Origin: a candidate division WWE3 bacterium RIFCSPHIGHO2_01_FULL_40_23
GTDB taxonomy: Bacteria > Patescibacteria > WWE3 > UBA101185 > 2-01-FULL-41-18
Reading direction: 5' to 3'
DNA length: 64,000 bases
Assembly (NCBI GenBank): GCA_001772615.1
Contig: MEUZ01000003.1
Location: 186,001 to 250,000, forward strand
The position numbers were made by a program, and so were the translations under genes. Below, piece after piece: positions 16,860-24,925 of this stretch; positions within the stretch are counted from its first letter, which is position 1; the number at the start of each line of letters is the position of its first letter. The notes below the pieces were generated by a model. It did not search any database and was not told where the DNA came from. It saw nothing but the letters and a program-made list of their open reading frames with translations.

Positions 16860-18317
16860 TCAGATAAAACTCTTTATCCTTTCTAAAACCGTTCTCTTCC
16901 CAAGAGTGTGTAGAACATCAAATAACGGAGGCGTAGCCTCTTTACCAAGGCATATAATTCTTAAAGTCATAAACGCTTCTTTAGGCTTTAACCCTAAATC
17001 TAAGATTAACTCATGAGAAAGCTTGTCTAGATTATCCTTACCCCATTTCCCACTGTCAATATCTGTATAAAGCTTATAAAATTCTGAAAGAAGCTTATCT
17101 CTAACCGAGGGATCTTTTATATATCTTTCAGAAAGTTCCCGGTTGACGATTGGGGGAGCAAAGAAATAAGAAGTTAAATCGGTAAAGTCGTTTAACTTTC
17201 TCATTCTGTCTTTAACAAGCTCAAGACATTTTTTTACATACTCCTTGCTATACCCCTCTACGTCAAGATTAACATTAAACTTTTTGGACCAATCCAAAAG
17301 AGCATCATATAAAGCTTCCAAACTCATACTTCTGATATAGTATCCATTCATCCATAAAAGCTTTTCTCTATCAAAAGCTACAAGATCTGTTTTATGAATT
17401 CTCTCCAAAGAAAACTCTTTAATAAACTCTTGAAGGGAAAATACCTCCCTTTCATCACCCGGATTCCACCCAAGAAGCATCACAAAGTTTACTAAAGCAG
17501 GTACTAGATACCCCTCCTCTAGGAAGGAGTGAGCAAAAACGGCGCCAAACCTCTTTGAAAGCTTTTGACTACCACCTACTTCCTTTAAATTGGGAAGATG
17601 GGCGTATTTTGGAGGCTCCCAGTTTAAAGCCTCATATATCAGAAGGTGCTTAGGTGTTGAAGGAAGCCAGTCAACACCCCTTAAAACGTGGGTTATACCC
17701 ATTAAGTAGTCATCAACCACAACCGCAAGGTGGTACACGGGGAAACCATCTGATTTAAGTAAGACTCCATCCTCAATATCCTTAGTTTGAAACTTTACCT
17801 CCCCTAAAATCTCATCCTTAAGCTTAATTTCCCTATCCTCCGGCACTTTCTGCCTTATTACATAGGGTAAGTTATTTTTAAGATTTTCGGCTATTTTTTC
17901 ATCCGTAAGACTTAAACAATGCTTGTCATATTTTGTTACGGGGTATCCTTTTCGTTCCTGCTCCGCCTTCAGCTCCGAAAGCCTTTCTTTAGTGCAAAAA
18001 CAGTAGTATGCATGCCCAAGTTTAACTAACTTTTCCGCGTACTCTTTATAAATTGGGAGCCTTTCGGATTGAAGATACGGCCCAAACTTTCCACCCACTC
18101 TTGGACCCTCATCCCAATCAAAACCAAAGTCAGAAATAACATCAAGTATTCTATCAATCGCTCCATCTATAAACCTTTCCCTATCGGTGTCCTCTATTCT
18201 TATAATAAATTCACCTTTATTTTTTCGGGCAAAGGCGTAGTTATAAAGAAGGGTTCTTATATGGCCTATATGATAATCACCCGTCGGACTTGGGGCCATC
18301 CTGGTTCTAACCTTCAT
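16860..18317 (-). CDS. gltX: glutamyl-tRNA synthetase
   Basis: This class I synthetase (485 residues) has APSPTGDYHIGHIRT (HIGH at 16-19) and the KMSKS-equivalent QKLSKR. The catalytic core is followed by the helical anticodon-binding region typical of bacterial GluRS. It charges tRNA-Glu, and possibly tRNA-Gln if the organism uses the transamidation route, which cannot be decided here. TGCTAAAAT (extended -10) lies six bases before the ATG, which sets the start and predicts a leaderless message. It is the first gene of an operon with a kinase and receiver. Confidence 0.95.
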   Translation of the reverse strand: MKVRTRMAPSPTGDYHIGHIRTLLYNYAFARKNKGEFIIRIEDTDRERFIDGAIDRILDVISDFGFDWDEGPRVGGKFGPYLQSERLPIYKEYAEKLVKLGHAYYCFCTKERLSELKAEQERKGYPVTKYDKHCLSLTDEKIAENLKNNLPYVIRQKVPEDREIKLKDEILGEVKFQTKDIEDGVLLKSDGFPVYHLAVVVDDYLMGITHVLRGVDWLPSTPKHLLIYEALNWEPPKYAHLPNLKEVGGSQKLSKRFGAVFAHSFLEEGYLVPALVNFVMLLGWNPGDEREVFSLQEFIKEFSLERIHKTDLVAFDREKLLWMNGYYIRSMSLEALYDALLDWSKKFNVNLDVEGYSKEYVKKCLELVKDRMRKLNDFTDLTSYFFAPPIVNRELSERYIKDPSVRDKLLSEFYKLYTDIDSGKWGKDNLDKLSHELILDLGLKPKEAFMTLRIICLGKEATPPLFDVLHTLGKRTVLERIKSFI

Positions 18318-18323
18318 AAAAAG

Positions 18324-18332
18324 ATTTTAGCA
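18324..18332 (-). promoter_or_regulatory. extended -10 promoter of gltX
   Basis: TGC-TAAAAT on the minus strand ends exactly six bases before the gltX ATG at 18317. The transcription start should fall at the start codon. Confidence 0.6.
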
Positions 18333-18415
18333 TGAAAGGCCTTCGTAGACACAAAAAAAGCGTGATGTTAATATAACTAGAGGCATCAATAAGGTGTTGA
18401 TACCGTGTAATTTTA

Positions 18416-19549
18416 ATGAACTTAACGCAAGTCTCCTCTATAGCAAGAAAAACGATAGCAACAGTTACCATCACTGTAATTTTATATTCTATCGGCTACT
18501 TTTCAGCGCCTTACGTAACGGAATTTTACTACTCAATAAGACCAAGGAAGGAAAAACCGGTAATCATATATGGCAAGCTGCCCCCCATTAAATTCAACTC
18601 ACTTCCGACAAACTCAAGTGAGCCTGAATACATACTTAATACAAAGGATCTTAAACTTCCAAGAATTACACCCGAACTTGTTAGCGTGTACAAAGTAAAA
18701 AAACCCGTTCCTTCATTTTCTTCGGGCAAAAACGCTCAAATTAAGGCAACTGCGCTTTCACTTCCCGAGGATCAAAGAGTGAGCGAGCTTAAAGGAAATC
18801 TTTACAAATGGTTAGACCCCCCTTATTCACGTGAATTAAATATAAATATCTCAACTAACACGCTTGATTACCTCTTAAAAGTGGCAAATAACAGAAGCCT
18901 ATACTTTCCAAGCCCTTCTCTTAGCACTACGGCTGAAGCCGATGCAAAAGGGATCTTAAGCACTCTTGGGTTTTTAAGAGATCAGCTTTATCAAAATAAC
19001 CTTAAAAGTAAGATCACATATGGAAAGGTGGTTAACGGGAGGATCCTTGAAACTCAAACCCCTATTGACTACATGGCGGCTAAAGTTGATTTCTCAAGAA
19101 CGATTTACAAAGTCCCCATTTATGGTCCAAGTTATGATGATGGTCTCCTTCAAGTAGTTGTCGGAAGCCTGCCCGCAACCGAAGATAAAAATAAAGCCTA
19201 TCTGAAATACATCAAAATCAAGGCGCATGAGTGGTCAATAGAAACTGATACCTTCGGGAGATACCCCCCTATTAGTCTAAATGAAGCCTGGAAAAGGGTA
19301 TCTTCAAACCAAGGTGCCTTTGCAAAAGTCAAACTGAAAAATTCAAGCTCTTTTGAGACTTACAGAACCGTCACTTTATCTAAAGTTTTTATACAGGACA
19401 TAACAATCGGGTATTATGACTCAGAAGAAGTTCAGGATTATATGCAGCCCGTATATATATTTCAAGGAAACTTTTTAACCTCGGGGAATGAGTCAGGAGA
19501 TGTTGTTATTTATTATCCTGCTGTAAGCGAGAGCTACATAGCAAGGTAG
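18416..19549 (+). CDS. exported protein of unknown function, 377 residues
   Basis: One membrane helix (about residues 12-32) is followed by a Pro-rich linker and a large outside domain. The C-terminal part (about 240-375) contains repeated beta-alpha-beta units and a closing YMQPVYIFQGN...GDVVIYYPAV segment. It recalls the YycH/YycI or PepSY-like folds of periplasmic regulators, but the resemblance is weak and I do not assign a family. It is convergent with the D,D-carboxypeptidase (stops adjacent), so a role at the cell wall is possible but unproven. Confidence 0.75.
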   Translation: MNLTQVSSIARKTIATVTITVILYSIGYFSAPYVTEFYYSIRPRKEKPVIIYGKLPPIKFNSLPTNSSEPEYILNTKDLKLPRITPELVSVYKVKKPVPSFSSGKNAQIKATALSLPEDQRVSELKGNLYKWLDPPYSRELNINISTNTLDYLLKVANNRSLYFPSPSLSTTAEADAKGILSTLGFLRDQLYQNNLKSKITYGKVVNGRILETQTPIDYMAAKVDFSRTIYKVPIYGPSYDDGLLQVVVGSLPATEDKNKAYLKYIKIKAHEWSIETDTFGRYPPISLNEAWKRVSSNQGAFAKVKLKNSSSFETYRTVTLSKVFIQDITIGYYDSEEVQDYMQPVYIFQGNFLTSGNESGDVVIYYPAVSESYIAR

Positions 19550-20548
19550 CTAAAAGTTAGCATAGTTGTCAGAAACGTATTTCAGAAGCCTTTTCGTATC
19601 CTCAAACCTATCATCACTTCCCATAACAACTATAATTATCTCGTCATCATGTTTTTGGTAAGCGTAAACCAAAACTTCTTTTGCTCTATCAGTTTTTCCC
19701 GTTTTTACACCTAAAGATCCGGGAATTTCAAAAAGAAGGCTGTTAGTTGATACGACATCATGAGAAATAGCACCATCTGATGACGTTAATGTAATATATT
19801 TAGTCCCAACAATTTTTCTAAATACCCCGTTTTTAATGGCTTCCTCGGTCATCAGATAAAGGTCTCTTGCAGTTGATACATGGGAACTTTCATCAACGTC
19901 TAACCCTATGGGATTTGTAAAGTTTGTGTTAGTGAGTCCAATCTTTTGAGCCAAAATGTTCATTTTCCCGATAAATCCGCTTGAAGAAAATTTATGGGTT
20001 GAAAGTGTGCACGCAGCATCACCAGCCGATGCCACAAGCATCCCATAAAGAAGAGATTCCACATTAATTTTTTCATCAGGTATTAGACCCATTTTTGCTC
20101 CCACAACTTCAGTACATACCTTGGGAACCAGAACTTCTTCCGAAAGATCATACTCATTAATAGTAAGAAGAGCGGTTAAAATCTTAGTCGTGGAGGCAGG
20201 GGGAAGCTTTAAATCAGGATTTTTCTCATATAAAAACTTTTTCATTTTTGTACTTGCTACAATTGCGGACTTGGAAGTAATATCCGGTTTGTCCAAGATC
20301 GGTTCCTTGACCTCCAATTTATATGGATACGTACTTACTGATGCGGCACCAAGCACCGACTTCTTATCTGCATCCGATTTTTCCCTTTGAATCAAAAAGA
20401 ATAGAAGAAAAATCACAAAAACAGAGAAAGCAAATCTTGTGAAGTCAAAAATGGTTTTCCTGCTTATAAGAAATGTCTTAACTTTAAGATATTTCCCTTT
20501 TGTCCCTTTTAATTTAGAATCTTTTCTTTTATTTTTGTTTTTTTTCAT
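19550..20548 (-). CDS. D-alanyl-D-alanine carboxypeptidase (PBP5/S11 family)
   Basis: The protein (332 residues) has a basic tail, a membrane anchor (about 37-54) and an S11 penicillin-binding domain: SxxK motif Ser119-Thr-Thr-Lys122 (ASTTK) and KTG motif in GVKTGKTD. Where the family has the SxN motif (usually SGNDAA), this protein reads SAGDAA, replacing the asparagine by glycine. The enzyme trims the terminal D-alanine from peptidoglycan stem peptides, which also makes substrate for L,D-transpeptidases. Anchor and orientation place it outside the membrane. It follows the ybaK-like gene by three bases and is probably co-transcribed. Confidence 0.88.
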   Translation of the reverse strand: MKKNKNKRKDSKLKGTKGKYLKVKTFLISRKTIFDFTRFAFSVFVIFLLFFLIQREKSDADKKSVLGAASVSTYPYKLEVKEPILDKPDITSKSAIVASTKMKKFLYEKNPDLKLPPASTTKILTALLTINEYDLSEEVLVPKVCTEVVGAKMGLIPDEKINVESLLYGMLVASAGDAACTLSTHKFSSSGFIGKMNILAQKIGLTNTNFTNPIGLDVDESSHVSTARDLYLMTEEAIKNGVFRKIVGTKYITLTSSDGAISHDVVSTNSLLFEIPGSLGVKTGKTDRAKEVLVYAYQKHDDEIIIVVMGSDDRFEDTKRLLKYVSDNYANF

Positions 20549-20551
20549 ATC

Positions 20552-21016
20552 TTATACTGCGTAGTTTCCAAAGACAGGTTTTTCAATATCCAAAAGATCG
20601 GCCGCCTTCATCTTTATTGATTTAGTATGAGATCCCGCGTTAAAGGCGATCATATCTTTTTCCTTAAAGATTTCGTCAAAATAAGATGCTAAGTTAAGAG
20701 CCGACCCCAATGGTGGAATCGCACCAACTTCAAGAGATGTGATTTCCTTTACCTCTTCCTTTGACGCCATTCTAAAATCCTTTATTCCAAAAGATTTCTT
20801 AAATATACTTGTATCAACTTTTTTATCTCCGGGCAACACCACAAGAATAGGTTTTTTATCGGCCATAAAAACCAAAGCTTTAGCACCCATTGATAAATTA
20901 GTGTCCCTTATTGATGATGCATCAAGACTTGTGTAAACAGGTTTGTGCTCCAAAAGCTCATAAGAAACTCCCGACGATTTAAGAAGTGAAATTATCTTAT
21001 CAAAAACCCCCATCAT
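20552..21016 (-). CDS. YbaK/ProX-type aminoacyl-tRNA deacylase
   Basis: This is a single YbaK domain (154 residues): the central LSMGAKALVFMADKKPILVVLPGDKKVD and a C-terminal PPLGSALNLASYFDEIF are family hallmarks. These proteins hydrolyse mischarged tRNAs (for example Ala- or Cys-tRNA-Pro), so it is a translation quality-control factor. It lies between aspS and the carboxypeptidase on the same strand; a two-hairpin repeat element sits in the gap to aspS. Confidence 0.88.
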   Translation of the reverse strand: MMGVFDKIISLLKSSGVSYELLEHKPVYTSLDASSIRDTNLSMGAKALVFMADKKPILVVLPGDKKVDTSIFKKSFGIKDFRMASKEEVKEITSLEVGAIPPLGSALNLASYFDEIFKEKDMIAFNAGSHTKSIKMKAADLLDIEKPVFGNYAV

Positions 21017-21042
21017 TTCCTGAACGAAACTGTTTCCAGATT

Positions 21043-21099
21043 GTCATTCCCGCGAAAGCGGGAATCTATTAATAGATCCTGAATTTAATTCAGGATGAC
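21043..21099. repeat. REP-like two-hairpin repeat, copy A
   Basis: The 57-bp element is bounded by GTCAT/ATGAC. It has an 8-bp hairpin ATTCCCGC-GAAA-GCGGGAAT (21046-21065), a central palindrome ATCTATTAATAGAT, and a second hairpin CCTGAATT-T-AATTCAGG (21078-21094). It lies between aspS and ybaK. A diverged copy is found at 24926. Confidence 0.75.
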
Positions 21100-21111
21100 T
21101 ACGAATGGACT

Positions 21112-22509
21112 CTATGAACTAATACTAAGCCCAAGCTCCGAAAGAAGCTTTGGATCTACATCAGAAGGCGCATCCATTACAGATGTTTTCCCGTTTCCCG
21201 TCATCGGAAAAGCAATTGTCTCTTTTAAAGATTCCTCATTTGAGGCAAGCATTACAAGCCTGTCAAGACCCAGAGCAATGCCTCCATGAGGTGGGGTACC
21301 AAGTTTAAACGCCTCAAACATATGCCCCACACTCCCTAAAATTTCCCCTTCCGAGTAACCCATTATTTTATACGTTGATCTTAAAACATCTTCCGTATAA
21401 GCCCTTAAGCTTCCTCCCCCAACCTCATAACCGTTGCAAACAAGGTCATATTGCGTGGTAAGAATCTCCTCAATATGCTCACCTTTAAGATGCCATGGCA
21501 AATGCTCATCTATGGGTCTACTGAAAGGGTTATGAGTAAAGGTATATCCGCTTTTGCTATCCTCCACTTCGGCTGCATCCTTGACATCAACTTTTTTAAA
21601 AAACGGGAACCTGTTCACCCAAACAAACGCAAGCACTCCGTCTTCTTTTTCCTTGTCAGTCCTTAGGTCAAATTTTTCACTTCCATATTTCTCAAGCGCC
21701 TCTTTATATGAGAAAACCTGAAACTTTTTGCTTTTTATTTTAGCTGAAAGAGACTCCACCGCACTTACAACCGCTTCTTCCACTACATGCATAACATCTT
21801 CCTCACTTACAAAGCTCATCTCAAGATCAAGCTGTGTAAATTCATATCCTCTATCGGATCTTGTGTCCTCGTCCCTTACGCATTTTGCTATCTGAAAGTA
21901 TCTCTCAAAACCGGCTGTCATTAACAGTTGTTTATACTGCTGCGGGCTTTGTGGAAGGGCATAAAATTTCCCTGGAAAATGCCTTGAAGGCACTATAAAA
22001 TCCCTTGCCCCTTCCCTTGTTGATTTAGTGAGTATTGGAGTCTCCACCTCAACAAAATCCTTTTTAAACAAAGACTTTCGTATCCCTTCAATAAACTTGG
22101 ACCTTAACCTTATAATTTTTTGCATTCTTTCTCTTCTTAAATCAAGATATCTGTATTTGAACCTTAACTCTTCTTTAATCTCATAACCTGTACTGTCAAC
22201 CGGTATTGGAAGTTCCCCACATTTATTTAAAAGCTTATAGCTACCAACCTCAACTTCAATCGTTCCAGTATCAATATTTGGATTTATAAGGTTTTGAGGT
22301 CTTTTCCTTACAATACCCATGACTTCAACAACGGACTCGGTTGTAAGCTCTGACATCTTATCCTGCCCCACACACTGGATCTTGCCCGTAAAATCTCTTA
22401 AATCTACAAACGTTATCTTCCCATGATCTCTTTTCGTATCAACCCATCCATAAAGCTTAACCTCTTCACCAATTTTTAATAAAGTTTCATTTACCAAAGT
22501 TCTTTTCAT
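21112..22509 (-). CDS. aspS: aspartyl-tRNA synthetase, GAD domain absent
   Basis: The protein (465 residues) has the N-terminal OB-fold anticodon domain (1-105, VKLYGWVDTKRDHGKITFVD) and a class II core with motif 2 (CVRDEDTRSDRGYEFTQLD) and motif 3 (GGIALGLDRLVM). The sequence AFPMTGNGKTSVMDAPS near the end is of bacterial AspRS type. Bacterial AspRS is normally about 590 residues because of an inserted GAD domain; here the chain passes directly from KFDLRTD to LAFVWVNRFPFF, so the insert is missing. The enzyme charges tRNA-Asp, possibly tRNA-Asn as well. It lies behind a 210-base leader with T-box-like features. Confidence 0.94.
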   Translation of the reverse strand: MKRTLVNETLLKIGEEVKLYGWVDTKRDHGKITFVDLRDFTGKIQCVGQDKMSELTTESVVEVMGIVRKRPQNLINPNIDTGTIEVEVGSYKLLNKCGELPIPVDSTGYEIKEELRFKYRYLDLRRERMQKIIRLRSKFIEGIRKSLFKKDFVEVETPILTKSTREGARDFIVPSRHFPGKFYALPQSPQQYKQLLMTAGFERYFQIAKCVRDEDTRSDRGYEFTQLDLEMSFVSEEDVMHVVEEAVVSAVESLSAKIKSKKFQVFSYKEALEKYGSEKFDLRTDKEKEDGVLAFVWVNRFPFFKKVDVKDAAEVEDSKSGYTFTHNPFSRPIDEHLPWHLKGEHIEEILTTQYDLVCNGYEVGGGSLRAYTEDVLRSTYKIMGYSEGEILGSVGHMFEAFKLGTPPHGGIALGLDRLVMLASNEESLKETIAFPMTGNGKTSVMDAPSDVDPKLLSELGLSISS

Positions 22510-22544
22510 ATCATTTATAATAACCTTTTACCTCATAAAAACAA

Positions 22545-22720
22545 AAAATCCCGGATTTCTCCGAGAGGTTTTTCCGCGCTTTGGCGGATGAAAGGTGCCA
22601 ACCAACCTTATACTTAATTTACAGCTGTAACGGGCATTCCCGGCCTGTTCTAATTTCCGAATATCGGATTTCTTCAGACAGCTAAGAGGTGTCACATCCT
22701 CCTTAACGCTTTTTTAAATT
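22545..22720 (-). promoter_or_regulatory. T-box-like leader of aspS
   Basis: On the minus strand the leader starts about 22720. It contains a hairpin with GAC (an Asp codon) in its loop (about 22701-22679), a domain closed by AGCTGT/ACAGCT with two inner hairpins, the box TTGGCACC (core TGGCACC, fitting the T-box consensus UGGNACC), a CCGC/GCGG hairpin, and a terminator TCTCGGA-GAAA-TCCGGGA followed by TTTTTT. The variable base C would pair with G73, the discriminator of tRNA-Asp. In known T-boxes uncharged tRNA stabilises an antiterminator. A canonical stem I with AGUA motifs is not evident, so the call is provisional. Confidence 0.5.
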
Positions 22721-22726
22721 AACCAA

Positions 22727-22755
22727 CTTATATACCCTTTTAAAAAATGTGTCAA
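22727..22755 (-). promoter_or_regulatory. promoter of the aspS leader
   Basis: TTGACA (22755-22750), 17 bases, then TATAAG (22732-22727) on the minus strand. The predicted start near 22720 gives a leader of about 210 bases before the aspS ATG. Confidence 0.7.
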
Positions 22756-22774
22756 GAACAACAAAATCCTCTAA

Positions 22775-22803
22775 TTGACATTAATACATTCTGGTGCTAA
22801 AAA
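22775..22803 (+). promoter_or_regulatory. strong leaderless promoter of the 81-residue coiled-coil gene
   Basis: A perfect TTGACA (22775-22780), a 17-base spacer and TAAAAA(T) (22798-22803) are followed by six bases and the ATG at 22810. The promoter and the aspS promoter point away from each other within the same 100 bases. Confidence 0.7.
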
Positions 22804-22809
22804 TACTTT

Positions 22810-23055
22810 ATGCTTTCTAAAGAAGACATTAATCAAATAAAACTGATGATTGAAGAAATAGTTCCGCCTATGCTTAGGTTATCAGAGCAACGAACTATAA
22901 ATCAGCTAAGAGCCGAGATACGTTTACTAAACTCCGAGCTTTATAAAAAACTTCACAGCGAGTTTTCCATTGAAATAGGTAGAATCTGGGAAGAATTAAA
23001 AGATCTACGGATGCTACTGGAAACCCACATAGAACTTCACAACGGCACTAGTTGA
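22810..23055 (+). CDS. small coiled-coil protein, 81 residues
   Basis: The protein is predicted almost wholly helical with heptad-like spacing (INQLRAEIRLLNSELYKKLH, IWEELKDLRMLLETHIEL). No known family is recognised. A consensus promoter placed so that transcription begins at the ATG supports a real and well-expressed gene. It is convergent with the M20 peptidase. A second small helical protein with a similar promoter layout is at 40.6 kb. It could be a structural or regulatory oligomer. Confidence 0.65.
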   Translation: MLSKEDINQIKLMIEEIVPPMLRLSEQRTINQLRAEIRLLNSELYKKLHSEFSIEIGRIWEELKDLRMLLETHIELHNGTS

Positions 23056-23065
23056 ACACGTAGAT

Positions 23066-24385
23066 TTATTTCCCGAAGAAGAACCTGCTGAACTTTAAAC
23101 CTTTTTGAAGTAAACCTAAATCAAAGTTTTCATTTACACCGTGCATATTACAATCATCATTGCCTAGAGAAATAAGTAAAGTGTCAACGCCTAAAACTTC
23201 CTTAAAGTCCGAAACTACAGGAATGGCTCCTCCAACCGGCTTTATCAACACCTCATCATTAAAGGCTTTCTTAAGAAGCTTTCTCGCCTCCGCAAATTTC
23301 TTGGAAGAAATATCAATCTTAACCGGTTTGTGCATTCCCGCAAAATATAGCTCGTACTTAACAAACTTAGGAGTCTCCTTCTTCACAAACCTTTCAAAAG
23401 CTTTATAGATATCTAAGGGTTTTTGAGATGTAACAACCCTGAAGTTGATTTTTGCTTCGGCGATGGCTGGAACAATATTAGAATACCCATCCCCTATGTA
23501 TCCGCTTTTTAATCCAGTGACCTGAACTGTCGGCCTTAGACCCGTTTGAGTATAAAAATCAATACCCTTTTCGGTAAGAAGAGTTTTAACTCCGGCTAAG
23601 CTCTTTATTTCATCATCACCATTTAAGAGCTTCTTATTTCCCTTTAACTGTTCCAAAGTCACCTTATCGGCTTTTTTATAAAAGCCAGGTATCATAACCT
23701 TATTCTTTCCGTTATAAAGCTTTGACAAGAATTTAGTTAATTCATATGGGGCACTTGGGACAGCCCCACCAAAGATCCCTGAATGAAGATTATTTTTCGC
23801 AGTAGTGTATTTTAATGTCGTGTTAAAACCCCCTCTTAAAGAGTATTCAATTGAGGGCTTATATGGTATCTCTCCATCTGAAATCAAAACGTAGTCGGCT
23901 TTTAACTTGGATTTATTTTTCTTTATAATATCGGCAAGTTCATCGTTGGACGTTTCCTCATTTCCTTCAATAAGAAATTTAACATCATATTTAATCTCTT
24001 GAGTCTTAATCAATTCAAAAACCGTAAAAATATGGATTAAAACCTGACCTTTATTATCAACGACACCCCTTGCGTAAAGCTTCCCTTTTTTCTCATTCAG
24101 CCAAAAAGGTTCTTTTTCCCACCCATCCGATTTATTTGCAGGCTGCACATCGTAGTGGCCATATACAAGGACTGTTTCCTTCGCACTTTCAGTTTCATAT
24201 GAGGCAAAAACAACAGGATTACATCTTGTTCCCTTTATAACCTCAACACTAAAACCTCTTTCCGAAAAAAGTTTTTCCAGCCATTTTACTGTTTTTTGGA
24301 TCTCGGAAATGTAAGCCTTATCTGTGGATACGCTTTTAAAACTTACGAATTCAGATAATAGACTCTTATAACCTTTTATATCCAT
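23066..24385 (-). CDS. M20-family (CNDP-like) zinc dipeptidase
   Basis: The product (439 residues) shows the zinc-site sequence of M20 peptidases: HYD in VYGHYDVQPAN, the Glu-Glu catalytic pair in EGNEETSND, Asp in ISDGEIPY, and the C-terminal His in NMHGVNENF. GGAIPVVSDF and SGIFGGAVP in the dimerisation lid match the carnosinase/CNDP subgroup. It cleaves dipeptides or short peptides in the cytoplasm, which suits an organism that lives on scavenged peptides. The ATG is preceded by TATAAAAT within 25 bases. The preceding 600 bases are non-coding. Confidence 0.9.
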   Translation of the reverse strand: MDIKGYKSLLSEFVSFKSVSTDKAYISEIQKTVKWLEKLFSERGFSVEVIKGTRCNPVVFASYETESAKETVLVYGHYDVQPANKSDGWEKEPFWLNEKKGKLYARGVVDNKGQVLIHIFTVFELIKTQEIKYDVKFLIEGNEETSNDELADIIKKNKSKLKADYVLISDGEIPYKPSIEYSLRGGFNTTLKYTTAKNNLHSGIFGGAVPSAPYELTKFLSKLYNGKNKVMIPGFYKKADKVTLEQLKGNKKLLNGDDEIKSLAGVKTLLTEKGIDFYTQTGLRPTVQVTGLKSGYIGDGYSNIVPAIAEAKINFRVVTSQKPLDIYKAFERFVKKETPKFVKYELYFAGMHKPVKIDISSKKFAEARKLLKKAFNDEVLIKPVGGAIPVVSDFKEVLGVDTLLISLGNDDCNMHGVNENFDLGLLQKGLKFSRFFFGK

Positions 24386-24696
24386 ATCATTATTAACTAT
24401 TTTATATCAACGGGCAGAATATTAATTATTCATAATACGAGGCGGAAAGGAACTCTTCCGATTTCATACTTCCTTTCTCTTGTTAGCTATGAACACCTCC
24501 CGATTGAGATATCCGGATTGAAGGGCTACCAATCACCATCAGGCAAATGGATCCCTTCAATCCCCGCTATGTCTATTTCCCCACCTGCAATAAACAGTAT
24601 GGAGAAATATTAATTTCAGGCTTCCCGGAATAGCAAAAACTATTTACCTTAAGCCATGGTGCCTCGGCCATTTGGACCGAAAACTTTGCAGCCAAC
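24386..24696. other. non-coding stretch with an 11-bp inverted repeat
   Basis: I see no coding sequence in these 311 bases. The strongest structure is GGATTGAAGGG (24515-24525) with its perfect complement at 24553-24563. A smaller hairpin lies near 24441-24458, and a TCGG/CCGA stem near 24664-24680. There is no matching poly-U terminator on either strand. It may be an extended leader of the M20 gene or another structured RNA; tRNA-like ends of tmRNA and the SRP RNA core were looked for and not found. Confidence 0.4.
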
Positions 24697-24720
24697 AAAA
24701 AAACCGCCTTGAAAGCGGTT
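24697..24720 (-). terminator. intrinsic terminator of the 24.8-kb ncRNA
   Basis: Minus-strand AACCGC (24720-24715), a seven-base loop, GCGGTT (24707-24702) and a run of seven T ending at 24697. Confidence 0.75.
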
Positions 24721-24879
24721 TGCGTTGGTTGCAAACTAAAAAGCTAAAAACGGGTTTAGCCCTTTAGCCTGCACCCAACGTTAATGATAAAGAGTCTGTA
24801 ACAAGCGAAAGCTCCAGACATTAACGTCCGGCTGGGGACTGTATGTTTTTGATTAGTCCACATTGTTACTAAACTCATT
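24697..24879 (-). ncRNA. structured non-coding RNA of unknown family (about 183 nt)
   Basis: The RNA is delimited by a sigma-70 promoter and an intrinsic terminator, with no reading frame of note. Its 5' half can fold as a three-way junction: GTAACAA (24869-24863) with TTGTTAC (24804-24798), GGACT (24859-24855) with AGTCC (24840-24836), and CCGGAC (24831-24826) with GTCTGG (24819-24814). The loop GTTAAT of the last hairpin complements ATTAAC (24785-24780), which would form a pseudoknot. Its 3' half has CGTTGGGTGCA (24780-24770) pairing with TGCAACCAACG (24733-24723). The length is like 6S RNA, but I cannot identify the family. It is not recognisably tmRNA or SRP RNA. Confidence 0.6.
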
Positions 24880-24885
24880 ATAGAT

Positions 24886-24914
24886 TTTATACCAAACTCT
24901 CTAGCTTTAGTCAA
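24886..24914 (-). promoter_or_regulatory. promoter of the 24.8-kb ncRNA
   Basis: Minus-strand TTGACT (24914-24909), 17 bases, TATAAA (24891-24886). The predicted start is near 24879. Confidence 0.7.
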
Positions 24915-24925
24915 CCACTCCTGCT

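Noticed and set aside
24595..24640. SRP RNA core resembling CAGG...GGAA...AGCA
   Set aside because: CAGGCTTCCCGGAATAGCA has the pieces, but the stem around GGAA is unequal and does not pair as domain IV requires.
24421..24880. tmRNA (ssrA) on either strand
   Set aside because: A frame on the plus strand near 24742-24786 ends in three stops and lies before a stem, which recalls a tag region, but no tRNA-like 5' GGGGNNG...TTCGAC or 3' GGTTCGAATCC end is present, and the minus-strand promoter and terminator contradict it.
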